Assembly: GCA_034638255.1 (NCBI GenBank)
Contig: JAWPGT010000011.1
Location: forward strand, 682,001 to 746,000
DNA: 64,000 nucleotides
Origin: Coprinus comatus
Taxonomy: Eukaryota > Basidiomycota > Agaricomycetes > Agaricales > Agaricaceae
Direction of reading: 5' to 3'
The notes under the pieces were generated by a model. It ran no database searches, was not told the DNA's origin, and saw only the letters and a program-made list of their open reading frames with translations. The first letter of the stretch is position 1; each line of letters begins with the position of its first letter. The translations under genes were made by a program, and so were the position numbers. Below are positions 24,388 through 35,958 of this stretch, in pieces.

Positions 24388-25501
24388 AATTTCTTTACAA
24401 AACGATTTTCTTCACACCACTCCTACATATACAAATCCCAAAATTCGGAGCAATACCTCAGGTGACCAATTTTGACCAAGTAAGCTTCAGGTCACCGAGC
24501 AGAGGCCAAGAACCACGAGATACAAACAGGTGATTTGTGTTGCAGGAAAGAATCAATTGCTGTGACCAGTGCGGGATTGAAGGCGGAAGGGCGAAGAATG
24601 AAAGTGGCAAAAGTAACGAAAAAAGAGGAAAAGATTCGAGGCGAAACAAAGGATCCCCAGATCCTATATCAATGCTCTGGTTCCTACTGCCAAGTGGATC
24701 TCTAATCACACGAGAGCGGGTTTACATCATTCCGATGTGGTATCTTAGGGTATCTTGCTACCAAAAACACTCCCCAGTGTCGTCCCTGATGGAAAATAAC
24801 CGAAAGGTTTTCTTTCCCCTTTAGTCTAAAAATAGGTGTGCCAGACTCTCTCGGTGTGTTCCATCTTTCCCCAGGTTCCTTTCCATTAAAAGTCTTAAGT
24901 AGTGGCCGGACTTCCATCACCGGCGAGGGTATGTTTTAACTCGTGATTTCAAATGAAAACCCGTAAGGTGAGGGTCTGTGCGGGTGGCGTTGCTCATCGA
25001 GAGCATTCTGTAGTATGTAATCATAGGTCCATGGTCGACGCCCAGACTATTAATGCGCGCTTCAACTTATTTGGATTTCGCTCCCTCTCAGAAAAACATA
25101 AATACTATAAAGAGTTTATGAGATCCATGAAATTAGGATATCGAAAAACGTGAAAAAATCAATGAGTCGGATGACCACAATTATGGGTTGATTGTGTCAA
25201 TAGAGTATATTACCACGATAGATCTAGACTCTCTCACATGGGTCGGCTTGTCCATATGTAGGTTGACGAAGATCTATCTTCTTATTACTTTTATCTCACT
25301 CGGTTAATATACACTGTGAATATGAACGATATCTAAACCGATGCTTTTGAGTTGGAGTGAGAAGGAGAACTTGGAAACCACTCTCTTAGAGCTCCCGTGA
25401 GAAGAGTGAATTTAATTGTCAACCAAAGAAACGAAATCCCACACATTATAACCATCCGACTTCACGCAAATTCCAGGCGGGGATACCACAAGCCAAAAGT
25501 G

Positions 25502-25649
25502 ATAAGGACCGCAATAATCCCCTGGCGTGCGTAACGCATTTCCCCGGGGGTGGACAATGTAAACGTTGCATTAAGCTAAGCACAGGAGCTGACATGATCA
25601 GTAGAATGTACCTCACACTCCACCAAAAAAAAAATAAGGACCGCAATAA
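25502..25649 (+). mobile_element. Short retroposed sequence with poly(A) tail and 16-bp target site duplication
   Basis: The 16-mer ATAAGGACCGCAATAA occurs at 25502-25517 and exactly again at 25634-25649. The 116 bases between them end in a run of nine A directly before the second copy. This arrangement (target duplication, insert, A-tail, target duplication) is the hallmark of LINE-type target-primed reverse transcription, as for SINEs and processed RNA copies. The insert itself is GC-rich at its 5' end and is not a gene I recognise. Confidence 0.65.
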
Positions 25650-26177
25650 ATCAAGCACAGTGAAATATAGTCTTGGAGGAGCGGGAGATATCGAGGTGAT
25701 GGATGTCCGGCTTTATACTGTATAGTACCACATGGACCTTGCATGAGTACGGGTCACCGAATGGTAGTGGCGCTAAAGCTGTCGTTAGTCCTGCATGGTT
25801 ACGTTCTGTTACACTCCAATGGTGGGACTGGATAGGACTTAACGCGCTCGCAGTCAAGGGTCATTGACTTTTCAGCAATGGTACGTAGGCGATTTGGATC
25901 TCTAATTTCACCTTTGTTTCAAAACCCTCGAGAGGTGCTCTTTTAAACATGTTTCCTTTATATCGTATTATTTAGAGACATTGCTTAATATTATTCTTCT
26001 GAAGCACTGGTTCTTTGGACGCATGCTGGTTAGCAATTCTTATTCATGACTTAAGGTTTCAAATCCCATGTAACACGTTCACTTTTTTGTGAATGCTCTG
26101 AGGCGCTCTTACGTTTCAAAATTTCAAGTTCAAACAAGGTACACCAAGGCTGATGATATATTACTTCGGGTCTACTC

Positions 26178-27012
26178 AGTAAGGTAGGCGTCCTACAGAT
26201 TCGAACCCCTGTGACGCTGTGTGACCAGGGTTTTCAGGGATCATAAAATTTCGTATACCCCACAAATTATCATGATATAGTGTAGTAAGTAGTACTAGAC
26301 TATAATACCGTCCTTCATCATATCATCCATCAGAGTATTAGGGAGAACACGGTGTCCTCTATACTTCTTTGCTGCCCACACTGCTTGTCTACCATTCAAG
26401 CCATGATGATAAGCATATATAAACCAGCACACTCGTTTGGAGAAGCTATAAAATATACAATCATCAATCAGTTAGATAATATACATTTACCACAATAAAT
26501 ACACAAACTTTCGTATGGTTTGAAGAGGTATTGCCGCTGATATCTATTATTATCATCTGACGTCGCCATTTGGGTGGACTGCGGGGCTTACCTTTGCGAG
26601 TTTTTTAGCTTGTTCCTTTGGTTTTTGCACAATATAAGAGCCCAAATTCTTAATATTGTTTTGTCTTTTGTTGGTATAATGGCCCATGTATTGCCATGAG
26701 GCTTTGCCAGCTGGCTTGCCAATATAATAATGTGCTACTTAAGTACATATAATTAGTGGGGGACAGCAGTCACGTGAATCTAGAATAATTTAAGGTGTTC
26801 AAAATATACCTCAACAGAGGACTTTTCGCAAAAAGTGTCCCCCCCAAGTTGTCCCTATTATCTCTAACAAGGAGCTCTGGGAAATATTTTTTCAATAAAT
26901 GTTGAGGTTGTGTAATAATTTGGTGAAAAGTATTTTTCTTGAGATTTGTGTCACGCTTTTGGCGTGTGGGAATGCTAAGCTGGGGTCTGATCTGTAGGAC
27001 GCCTACCTTACT
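26178..27012. repeat. Inverted pair of a 23-bp sequence with tRNA B-box-like flank
   Basis: The sequence starting AGTAAGGTAGGCGTCCTACA at 26178-26200 recurs perfectly as its reverse complement at 26990-27012. On the minus strand the left copy is preceded by GGGGTTCGAATCT, which fits the Pol III internal B box (GGTTCGANTCC); the right copy on the plus strand has the degenerate version GGGGTCTGATCT. The two could be ends of a small DNA element or two head-to-head SINE-like fragments. Confidence 0.5.
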
Positions 27013-27345
27013 TAGGGTTCCTGATTAGGGTTTGGTGACGAAATTCCCCAGTGTGGGGAAATTTAATATACGGGCAATGGGCAATTCCAATTCTAGAATC
27101 ATGACATGACGTCTAACTGTGTCCAATGTGTACATACTCATGCTTAACCCTGTGTAACAGGCTGTAATGGGTATGTAATCTTCGGAAGCACCAGACAGGT
27201 GCTTATTGTCTGAATATCTGTAATTATTACCTGAATATCTCTGTTCAGATCATTACGAGACAATCGAGCAACCTTCCCTGAGAACGAAGGAGTTCACGGC
27301 CAAAATAAATATTCAAAAAATGGGCGAGGTCAGTAAAATAAAAGA

Positions 27346-27418
27346 CTCTCTGTCGGGGAGTCGAACCCCGCTTTCGCGCGTGACAGGCGCGTGTACTAAA
27401 CCGATATACTAACAGAGA
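27346..27418 (-). tRNA. tRNA-Asp (anticodon GTC), variant D loop
   Basis: Read on the minus strand: acceptor TCTCTGT / ACAGAGA with discriminator G, anticodon loop CTGTCAC giving GTC, T arm CGGGG-TTCGACT-CCCCG. It is 73 nt, identical to the other tRNA-Asp at 49084-49155 except for one additional T in the D loop. No intron. An A-run on the plus strand at 27340-27343 gives a Pol III T-stretch downstream. Confidence 0.9.
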
Positions 27419-27524
27419 CTTATTGTTTCAACCGAATCGCTATCCTAGACCCCATCCTCACGAAACCGCAGAATTATTATTATATTAAAAATGTAGAAGT
27501 CTGATATTCTACTGAAAGAAGGAT

Positions 27525-30500
27525 CTAGAAGATGTCAGACCGACACAATGGACAAGTCGAGTTATGACTCGTGTTGAACCACTAAAATAGTTTTGAGTAT
27601 TATTTTTGTTACCGAAAATAGACGCACCTTGTACAAACATCCAGCATGGAATTTATTCTTACACGTCTTGCACGGCTTTTTGGGCAGACTCCCGTCCATA
27701 ACGCTGATAATTCTTCTCGCCGTGAGCCTAATCAGAAGCAAAAATAAAACCAAACACTCACGAGTAACAGATAGCACATTCCACTTGACCTTCGAAATGA
27801 AGTGTTACGTTCTTTTTGAATAGACTTAGACCATCAATGATTCGCCCATTCTAAGAGGGTTCGTCAATCTCAATAGTACAGCCTTACCAAAATTGTTGAA
27901 TACTCACATGTGACAAAATTGTCTGTTGTACAGCCAAAATCCAAGCTCTCCATCGATTCTCGTCAACACCGACCCTCTTCATATCCTTTACTTCAATTTT
28001 GTGCAAAGGCCAATCAGTTGGGATCTTGAATTTAATCTCTAGTTGATGCTCATCCACGAGATACGATGCGGTAACCTCATTTACAACGCTAGCAACTTTA
28101 ACCGACAAATTCTCATCCGATAACTCTTGACCGGCAGGACCTTTGACGTGCGCCAATTCCACATCTATGATCACAGGTGAGAAATGTTGTGATGTGTATG
28201 TGGTCACGGTTGTTGACAGTTGTCTGTCCTTGCAATCGAGGAGCCAAGAATGGATGAGAGAGGGAACAGAGAGCAATGCGCGATAATACAGATGTGCAGT
28301 AAACAAAGGAATAGAGATGGAATTGCCGATTTCAAACACTGTTTATCTAGTGAGTAATCGCCAGGATTAAGAATCCAATATACTCACAATCAACGAAGAA
28401 TTCTTGTACAGACCAAATGTCCAGTTTGAAAGCTTTAGTGAGGCCTCCTTCTAGATCCAACAAGGTCAAGAAGGTCGGCATAAAACCACCAGCGATGAGA
28501 TCGAGGTTTCGTATTTGCTCAATATAGCTGGACCTGACTCTAAGTGACTGCAACGCAACATGAGATGTCAACTCTGAACACTTGTAACTGGGGGCCTACC
28601 GCATCTTGGAACAAATCAAAGAGTAAATCCCAGCCTAGAAGTGACCCGAACACATTCTAAACATACTTCAGTCAGGTGTATGAAACAGTAATTGTGTAAA
28701 TAGTTACAGACCTGTTGTTCATCTTCATCGTCCAGATTTGTCATGTTTACGTGTCTTTGTATAATCTCCAACAACTCAAGAGGGAGTTCAGCCTTGAAAT
28801 TTGACTCTGTATTTACGCTAGCCTCAATGACGAGATACTCCGTACGTTTCTTCGCGGCCAAAGATAAAATCTTGTAGGCCATCTTTTGCACATCGATTGA
28901 ATGATCTGTGACCAAATGACACATCTATCCAGAAATATTAGATACCATTAATATATATTGTGTTAATGCGATGAAAAATCACCTGTGGTAAAGTATTCTC
29001 GTCGATCAATGATTCCGGCAAGTCCCTCAAAATGTTCAAAACGAGCTCTCTACAGATTGATCTCGGGAGCGAAGGACTGACAGTATCTGCCAATAACGAT
29101 AAAGCTTTAAGACACCGTTTGCAACAAAGTGAGAATCGAACCAACCTAATTTGACCAATGCCAAACTTTTGATGATCTTCAACACACCCATTCGTCTACC
29201 CTGCCATTCTGCCCTCAACGTTTTGTTTGCCTTCACCAAATCCTCTATGATGATCACTAGTTTAAGGCTTCTCGCAAGAACGACGAGTGTACTATCATCC
29301 GTCATAGAGGAATTCTTCAAGTATGTCGATTAGTAAGAGAAAAAAAACCTTGTGGAAATATCAATATATACCTCGAGGTTATTTTCTAAAACATCCCAAA
29401 TAAATTCCCAATGACCTCCTGGCACATTCTGTAAAATCGGGGCAAGATAGCCGAAGATAAGTGTCATGACACTTTCAACCTCTTCTTCCACTTCTGAATC
29501 GTCTGCCATTACCCAGGCTTGACATGCCCTGACCATATTCACTGCTCTGTTTTGTGGCAAGAATACCACATCTGATTCCATGTCTGGTGCCGCAGCAGCA
29601 AGCTTCCGCAGAGCGGACAATCCCTCACTATTGATCATGCTAGGTTTCACACCAAGCAAACCCGCAGCCTGCTCGTTCCTATACCTATCCAAACGCATAG
29701 GTTCTGCTCCTGTTTCTGTGATGGCTGCAATGATAGACATAGATGTCTGCGGTGCTATAGTATATCGTCAATACATGTACGGTTATTATTATCTTGGGAA
29801 CACATCTCACCGCTTTTTTCTAGTTTTCTAGCCAACCCAACCCACTCCTCAGCCTCTTCAACGTCCAACTCATCCAAAACATTATCAAGCACAACCTTCA
29901 ATATCCTTGCCTCCAATAACCCATCACTCCCAGTTGCACATCTTAAGACCTCTTCAACAAATGCTTCCAACCCGTCATTCTTCCAAGATCCATACTTCCC
30001 TACACTAACATTCTTCGCAAATACCTTCCTCCAATCATTTTGTGTCACGTTGGCCAAAGCTCCACTAAAAAGATAAGCGATAACCTGTTGTCCCTTGGCA
30101 ATAACCTCTCCTAATCCGGTCGCCAACGCCTTTGCATCAAACAATGGACTCACTCCGGCCGGTACCTTTTGATAATCACCAGCAAATATAGACAGCGCAA
30201 TAAAATGTCTTAAAGCCCATAGATTCTTCTTTGCGAGTTTTCTATCTTCAGACAATACTTGGAGTAATGCATTGATGATACGGGCATATGAAGAGAACCC
30301 TTTGCTATCCGTGCTTTCTGGTGCTTGATCTGAAAGTTCTAAATCGAGAGGGATGAGAGGATCAATCACTCCAATACTGGGATCAATAGGATCCTGTGGT
30401 AGTCGTTGAAGCATCCCATTTAGTGTTTCTTGGGAAGGGAATACGTCCTGTAATATGGATATACCCATTTTAGGGTCAAGAGTTGAAAGTGCCTTAATAA

Positions 30501-33500
30501 TGTCCGCGGGCCTAGAAAAAATATTATTAGGAAATGCGATTTCATAGAGAAGCACTCGAACTAAAAACTCACAAAGGTTTAACTTGCGTATTAATCAACA
30601 AGTCCTTCAAATTTATCTTGACACCTTCAACGAGTTTTTTCTTTTCTTCATTATCCACCCTGGCTAAAATCTTTGCCCAGATTCTCCTTGCGACTACAAA
30701 AACGCTTGCGGAATCATCGATACCTTTGCACTCAGGTACCAAGTAACCAAATATGAAGATCTCTTCACCCAACCCAATATTCCCTTCTTCATCCAGATCC
30801 ATCAATTCTAATAATTCCATCGGTGTTTCAAAGATGTTCAAGTCAACACCACCTTCGTCCGAAGGGACAAGGCCTAGAGCAAGGTCGACGTTCGAACAGA
30901 AGCCGCGTGATATGATATCCACCGCATTTGTGTAACCACTTTCTGTAATGAAATATTCTGCTCATAGAAAATATCAGAACCACAATTTAAATAAAGAAAA
31001 AGAAACAGGCGAGACTTACGATGAGCACTCAGAACAGCCTTCACAATTTCTACTTCATCCTTCGTGGCAGCACCTTGAACAACAGATTCTACCAAACCAC
31101 CAATAATGGCATCGAGTTCATTTCCCTTGGGCCTCAGATATGTGGGTAGTCCACCATTCTGTACTGCATGGACTATACTGTTCGCAACCTTTTTCACGGT
31201 ATCTAGGTCGTTTGAAGCAGAAGTGATGGTGCTCAATAGGGCATGCCACAGTTCCAATACTTTTTCTTGGGTCTTCCTGTGCGTGAGATATGAAAGAATC
31301 AAAGTAGGGGTAGTATCCAAGAGTAATCCAGCGTGTTGAATAATGACGCTATCAAATTTCTAACGTTGGGCGGAGTTTAAAGTATAATAGTTTCAATAGA
31401 CAAGGAAGACGAACCTTGGCAAATACTTCATCCTCGAACAACCCCTCTCGAAACTGGGCCAGGATACACTCCAAAACTTGTGTATCTTCTTTTGTAACCA
31501 CGTCCACTTTCTGTTCTAGCACCAAATCCAGCTTGCTCACGGCACCCTCTAATATCTCACCCATCACTTCTGTCACCTCTGCCTTTCCTTTCTGTCCTTC
31601 CTTAAAGTGACCAGATAACACCTTCAAAAATACAGAAACAAGTTCCGCATTCTCTTTAACTGCATCCTGAAAGCCTGCCTTAAGTACACTCCAAGCCGAT
31701 TCGAATAATCCCAACTCTGAACCCAAACTCTGGTCGACCTTGACCAAAGCTTCCAAATTCTTCCCAATCAATCTCGCAGCAGCTCTCTCTTCCACTTTCA
31801 ATCTTCTACTTTTCACCTCCTCCCAAACCTTTGAAAATTGTGTTCCAACCATTTTCCCTGCTTCTCCAAAAACTTCTTGTGCGCTAGCTGCTTCTGGCAC
31901 AAGAAGAGAATTGATACGAGCCGAGTCTGATTGTTTCATCTTCATCCCATCCGAGATGACTCTTCTCAACATGAATAATATGCATTCTAACAATGCTGAT
32001 AAGAATGCAGCAGAAGTGACTGCACGATGAAGAGAGCTCAGTGCTCGACCATCTAATGCTGCCCAAAATGAAGTAAATAGATCTTCCAGCGGTTTCGTAC
32101 TTCCTGAAGAGGCTATAACCTATTTTTTTTAGGTAGTCAGAAAACCAAGATTCTTGTTATATAGAATCTAAACAAGCTCACTGAAGAAGGTATAGTAGAT
32201 AAGATGATCATAACAGTTGGATAACCCTGTACAGGTGAACCAGAGCATCCGAGTTGAAGGAATTGTAAGAAATCTTGATATGCCAATGATGAAACTGGTT
32301 TATGAATGGTATTTGGTTTGTGTTTAATGTCTTTCTCTTCATCCTCGCTTGTTTCTTCATCGGTTCCCTCCTCTTTAACATCCTGTTCATCATCACCATC
32401 GAAACTCTTCATCTCCAAGTCCCAACACTCCGGATATTCTACTGATAATTAGTTGCCTAATCCCAAAAACGCATATATTTAGAGACCCACCTTTAATGAA
32501 TTTCAGAAGTGGCTGCCACATTACACCCTGAACTAAAACATCCGTTTCAACCCAGGCAGACCTTAGAACCGCCGAACTCAATATCGGTAGCAATTCTCCA
32601 ATTTTGACACCTTCCTGTTCCTTCGGTGATGCCAGCAACTTCATTAACAACTCCCATCCAGTCTTCCTTACATTCGGTTGCCCAAATCCAAATCCCTCTC
32701 CTTGATTCTGATCCACAAACGGCGGTTTTTCACCATGATACAGAACAGTCCATAGCATTGGGTTCTTTAAAAGAGACAGGAGATCATTTATAACCCCTGA
32801 ATTATCTACATCTATAATTCCATTTGCGCTTTCAGAAATCATAAGGACAGAGAAAGAAAAAAGAAAGACATACCAAGGAACCACCTTAATGCACCAACGC
32901 CTCCAATCCTCAACCTAGCCTTTCTATCTGTTTCACTCTCTTCAAACTCCTCTGCTTTAGCTCTAGTCGGCTCTCCATCGATCTCACCCGACCTCTTCGC
33001 AGCAGCGATGGCAGCGGTTAATTGTTGTTGTTTCGACATCCCTCTAGTTCCTGGACGTTGGCCTTTATTTGTTGAAGGTGGAGTAGAAGTACCAGATGGA
33101 GGAACAGTTGATGTAGGAGGGTTGAGATACGTATATATTCCATTCGGATCGAGAATTGTTCGTTGTACAAAACTAAATATTGCGGATTTGGATGAATTAT
33201 CAAGTGTCAGGTAGTGTTGTGTTGTTTCTTCGGTGTTGGATTGAGTAGTTTTGATAAAAGCATTCCATGATTGCCTCGCAACACCTCCCACACTTCTTTC
33301 TCCATCCCAGCAAAGCACGCACCAGCTTCCGAGTATACTCTCGACATCTTCTTGACTTGCAACTTCCTTCAATTGGAATAGAATCTGACGTTTCACTTCT
33401 GGAATGCTGAGTAAACCAGCATGGACAGTAACCGAGAGTAGCCTGATCCTCCTCGAAGGATGTACGAAGAGTGGGGGGACATAATGGATCTACAGGACAT

Positions 33501-33962
33501 CAGAACTAATCCCAACTCAGAAAATGAGGTAAAACTGACCCAAGCTGGAACCATGTCCACTAAACTCTCGACGACGGCCGCATCCTCTTTAGCTCGTTCC
33601 ACCCACGCCGTACTCAACTCCTCCAAAGCTCTGCCTTTTGTAACACCTGCCTTCTTCCCTACATTCCTCAATACAACAACCAATTCTGGTGGGAGTCTCC
33701 TGGCCAACCCACCGACATCCAATGGATCTGGCACAACCCTTGCTGGCTTCACAGGAGGAATGTAAACCTTCTGTCTTGGTTCCTTCTTATCCTTCTTATC
33801 CTTCTTCCCTCTCCCTGATCCTGATTTATCTTTATTCTTAGGTCCTTTAGAGGTCGAAGGTTTTGTCGCGTCAAGCTCAATACCAAGTGCTGCTGCAGTT
33901 TTTTGGAGGTTCTTCTTCCTCGTAGCAGACGTTGCTGAAGACTTTCCGTGACCCTTGGCCAT
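27525..33962 (-). CDS. LTN1: E3 ubiquitin ligase listerin (Ltn1), ribosome-associated quality control
   Basis: RING-type E3 ligase that ubiquitinates nascent chains stalled on 60S ribosomal subunits. The start [17 protein letters not shown] (33960-33962) opens with the basic N-terminal tail typical of listerin, then a conserved N-terminal block with [39 protein letters not shown] very long HEAT-repeat-like middle follows. The C-terminus has an RWD-like region ([20 protein letters not shown]) and a RING: CAIC, then an intron, CKTC, H-A-G-C, an intron, and CPLCRSDIF before the stop. All eight metal ligands are present. About 15 short introns, length about 1,900 residues. A second in-frame ATG lies upstream at 34025 but adds a non-conserved stretch. 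Confidence 0.93.
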
Positions 33963-34128
33963 GGTAGTTTGGGTAGATAAGATCTCAAGCGTATACGTTA
34001 ATGATTCATAAATGATGCATTTCACGTGACTTTATTTCATTATGAGGATAGAAAGCTATTGCAGGAGAAGGGAATAGAACAACGCAAAACGTAATATCAT
34101 CTAAAGGAATAACATAAAATCTCCAACT

Positions 34129-35612
34129 CTATCCAAGAAGTCCTTCGCTGTCGGAGTGGGCGGTAGAACTGTTGTACGGCGAGCTAAGCTCATTGTAGCG
34201 CGCAATTTTCAGCCTCTGACTGGGAGGGATCGCTTTGTCGTCGAGACCCAATTGGAGTCCTCCGTGGAGAACACCAACACGTTTCATAGCAAGCAACTAC
34301 AATGTTGTCAGCCTTCAAACAAGATATAAACGTATACAATCTAACTCACGTTGTGGGCAGCATTCGAATGGTCATAGACACCACCGAAGAATGCAGTTGT
34401 TGCGTCCTTGCCAATCATCTTCACAATTAAATGGGGTCCTCCAGGATGTTCCTCGATGAAAGTGGAAACATCATGGATGAAGCCAGCGATGACAATCAAG
34501 GGTCGCTTTTCTGCCTGTTCTTTGAAACTCTCCCAGCTAATGACGGGGAGGTCGTTGCTATCGCTGGGCCAAGCAAGGTTTTCTTGAGTCTCCCTCAGCT
34601 TCTTGAGTTGCATTGTAAGTTGACCCTTTCTAACTTCATTGTCGGGGAAGACCTTCAAATGGCTGGCAAGACCGAGCTTGGAGCAGACCCAGATAACCCA
34701 TTTGGTAGGATCATACTGGTACCATTTAATGGCATTGCGGTAATCCATAGGGAATTGATGGTGGAAATTGTGGTAACCTTCGCCAATGGTAGCCAAAGCA
34801 GTGATAACATGATCACGGGGAGTGTGCTTGTCGTCAAAGGGAGTTTCTCCGAGCCAGTGAGCAAGAGAATTGACACAGAAGGTGGACTACCAAAAATAGG
34901 TAAGCGATGAAATTTATATAGAAAATACGATCCCACTTACATGGTGAACAAAGCACAACCTAAGAACACCGGCATAAACGTATCCACCACGGGCATCTCC
35001 CCATGCTAACCAGGGAATGACGGTTGGGATAATGAAACCCATAAGTAGGATGAGGGTAAGGTAGTTCCTGTGTTGCCAGCGGACAACGGGGCTCTTGGAA
35101 AGGTCACTGACGTCGGCAACACCAGGTTTGCGGCGGGGCTTGAAAAGCATCCAACCAATATGGGAATAGAAGAAACCCCTGTGGGCGTTGTACGGGTCGA
35201 GTTCGGTGTCGGTGTAACGATGGTGAGCACGGTGGCCGCGGGACCACCATTTGATAGAACCTTCAACAGCACCAGCACCAAGCATTGCAAGGGCGTACTG
35301 CATGGGCAGAGACGCGTTGTATGAGCGATGAGCCCATAGACGATGGTAACCGGCGGTAATGCCTAGGCCGGTGAGGAAGTAGTAGAAGACGGCGAAAAGG
35401 AAAGTCTCCCAGCGGAGCTTTGTGAACATGGCACCAATGAGGCCAATGATGGGGGTGACTGTGAGGATGGAGAAGGAGAGCCAGTTGATCTCCTTGTACC
35501 AGTTGTCCCAGCTGATGGGGGGCAGAGGCTTCTGGGTCTTGAGGGTGTGGGCGACATAGTTGTCGGGGATGTGGAGGTCGGCGGGAACGACGCTCTCTGT
35601 CTGTGTGGCCAT
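34129..35612 (-). CDS. OLE1: Stearoyl-CoA delta-9 desaturase with fused cytochrome b5
   Basis: ER membrane enzyme that inserts the first double bond into palmitoyl- and stearoyl-CoA. Three histidine boxes are visible: HRLWAH, HRAHH and HNFHH; together they bind the di-iron centre. Four hydrophobic segments flank them. The C-terminal third is a cytochrome b5 domain, with VSTFIEEHPGGPHL providing the haem-ligand HPGG. Two introns: near 34886-34940 (junction between CFVHH and STFCVNSLAHWLG) and near 34297-34350. The protein is about 455 residues, ending DSEGLLG, the normal size for fungal Ole1. Codon use is more GC-biased than in its neighbours, which suits a highly expressed gene. Confidence 0.95.
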
Positions 35613-35958
35613 GGTCGTCCTAGGAAAAGAAAGAGACAGGGTTGTCAGAAAAATATGACTGTTTATTTAAATCCCATTTCGTTGGGGTCAGCGGAGTGAC
35701 CCCTGTCCTTTTCCACGCTCCCCACCCATTTTCCACACACCACCCACCCTTTTTCTCCCTACATCCTCCGCACATCCCCTTCGTCCCTACATACATCCCT
35801 CCCCATCGTCTCCCTCCTCACAGTCGACTTCTCCATATTCTACGTCGTCAATGCATAGGTCACATGACTTAAGGAATCTTTGGGGCGTCCATATAAGGTA
35901 ATTCACATGGACTAGACCCCCACGTGAAAATATCTCATTAAAGAACGGATCACTAAGC
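35613..35958. promoter_or_regulatory. OLE1 upstream region
   Basis: About 345 bp between two minus-strand genes, so it holds the OLE1 promoter and the 3' end region of the downstream gene's neighbour. It contains a long tract (about 35695-35825) that is C/T-rich on the plus strand, hence purine-rich on the OLE1 coding strand. No specific factor site is claimed. Confidence 0.4.

Larger units (their letters stand above)
24388..27345. other. Gene-poor spacer with retroposition and inverted-repeat traces
   Basis: Nearly 3 kb without a convincing protein gene; longer frames (for example 24702-24920 minus) lack homology or codon structure. It holds a poly(A)-tailed 116-bp insertion with direct repeats (25502-25649) and a pair of inverted 23-bp sequences 790 bp apart (26178-27012). 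The rest contains scattered AT-rich and hairpin-prone sequence. It also must hold the promoter of the receptor gene ending at 22491. Confidence 0.6.

Noticed and set aside
24702..24920. Minus-strand frame of 72 codons in the gene-poor spacer.
   Set aside because: No family motif, and no start context or exon partners; treated as chance.
26030..26065. GGTTTCAAATCCC as the T arm of another tRNA.
   Set aside because: No acceptor or anticodon stem can be built around it.
24388..27345. A secondary-metabolite, toxin or defence cluster hidden between the receptor and LTN1.
   Set aside because: No enzyme, toxin or nucleotide-binding motif was found in any frame of the region.
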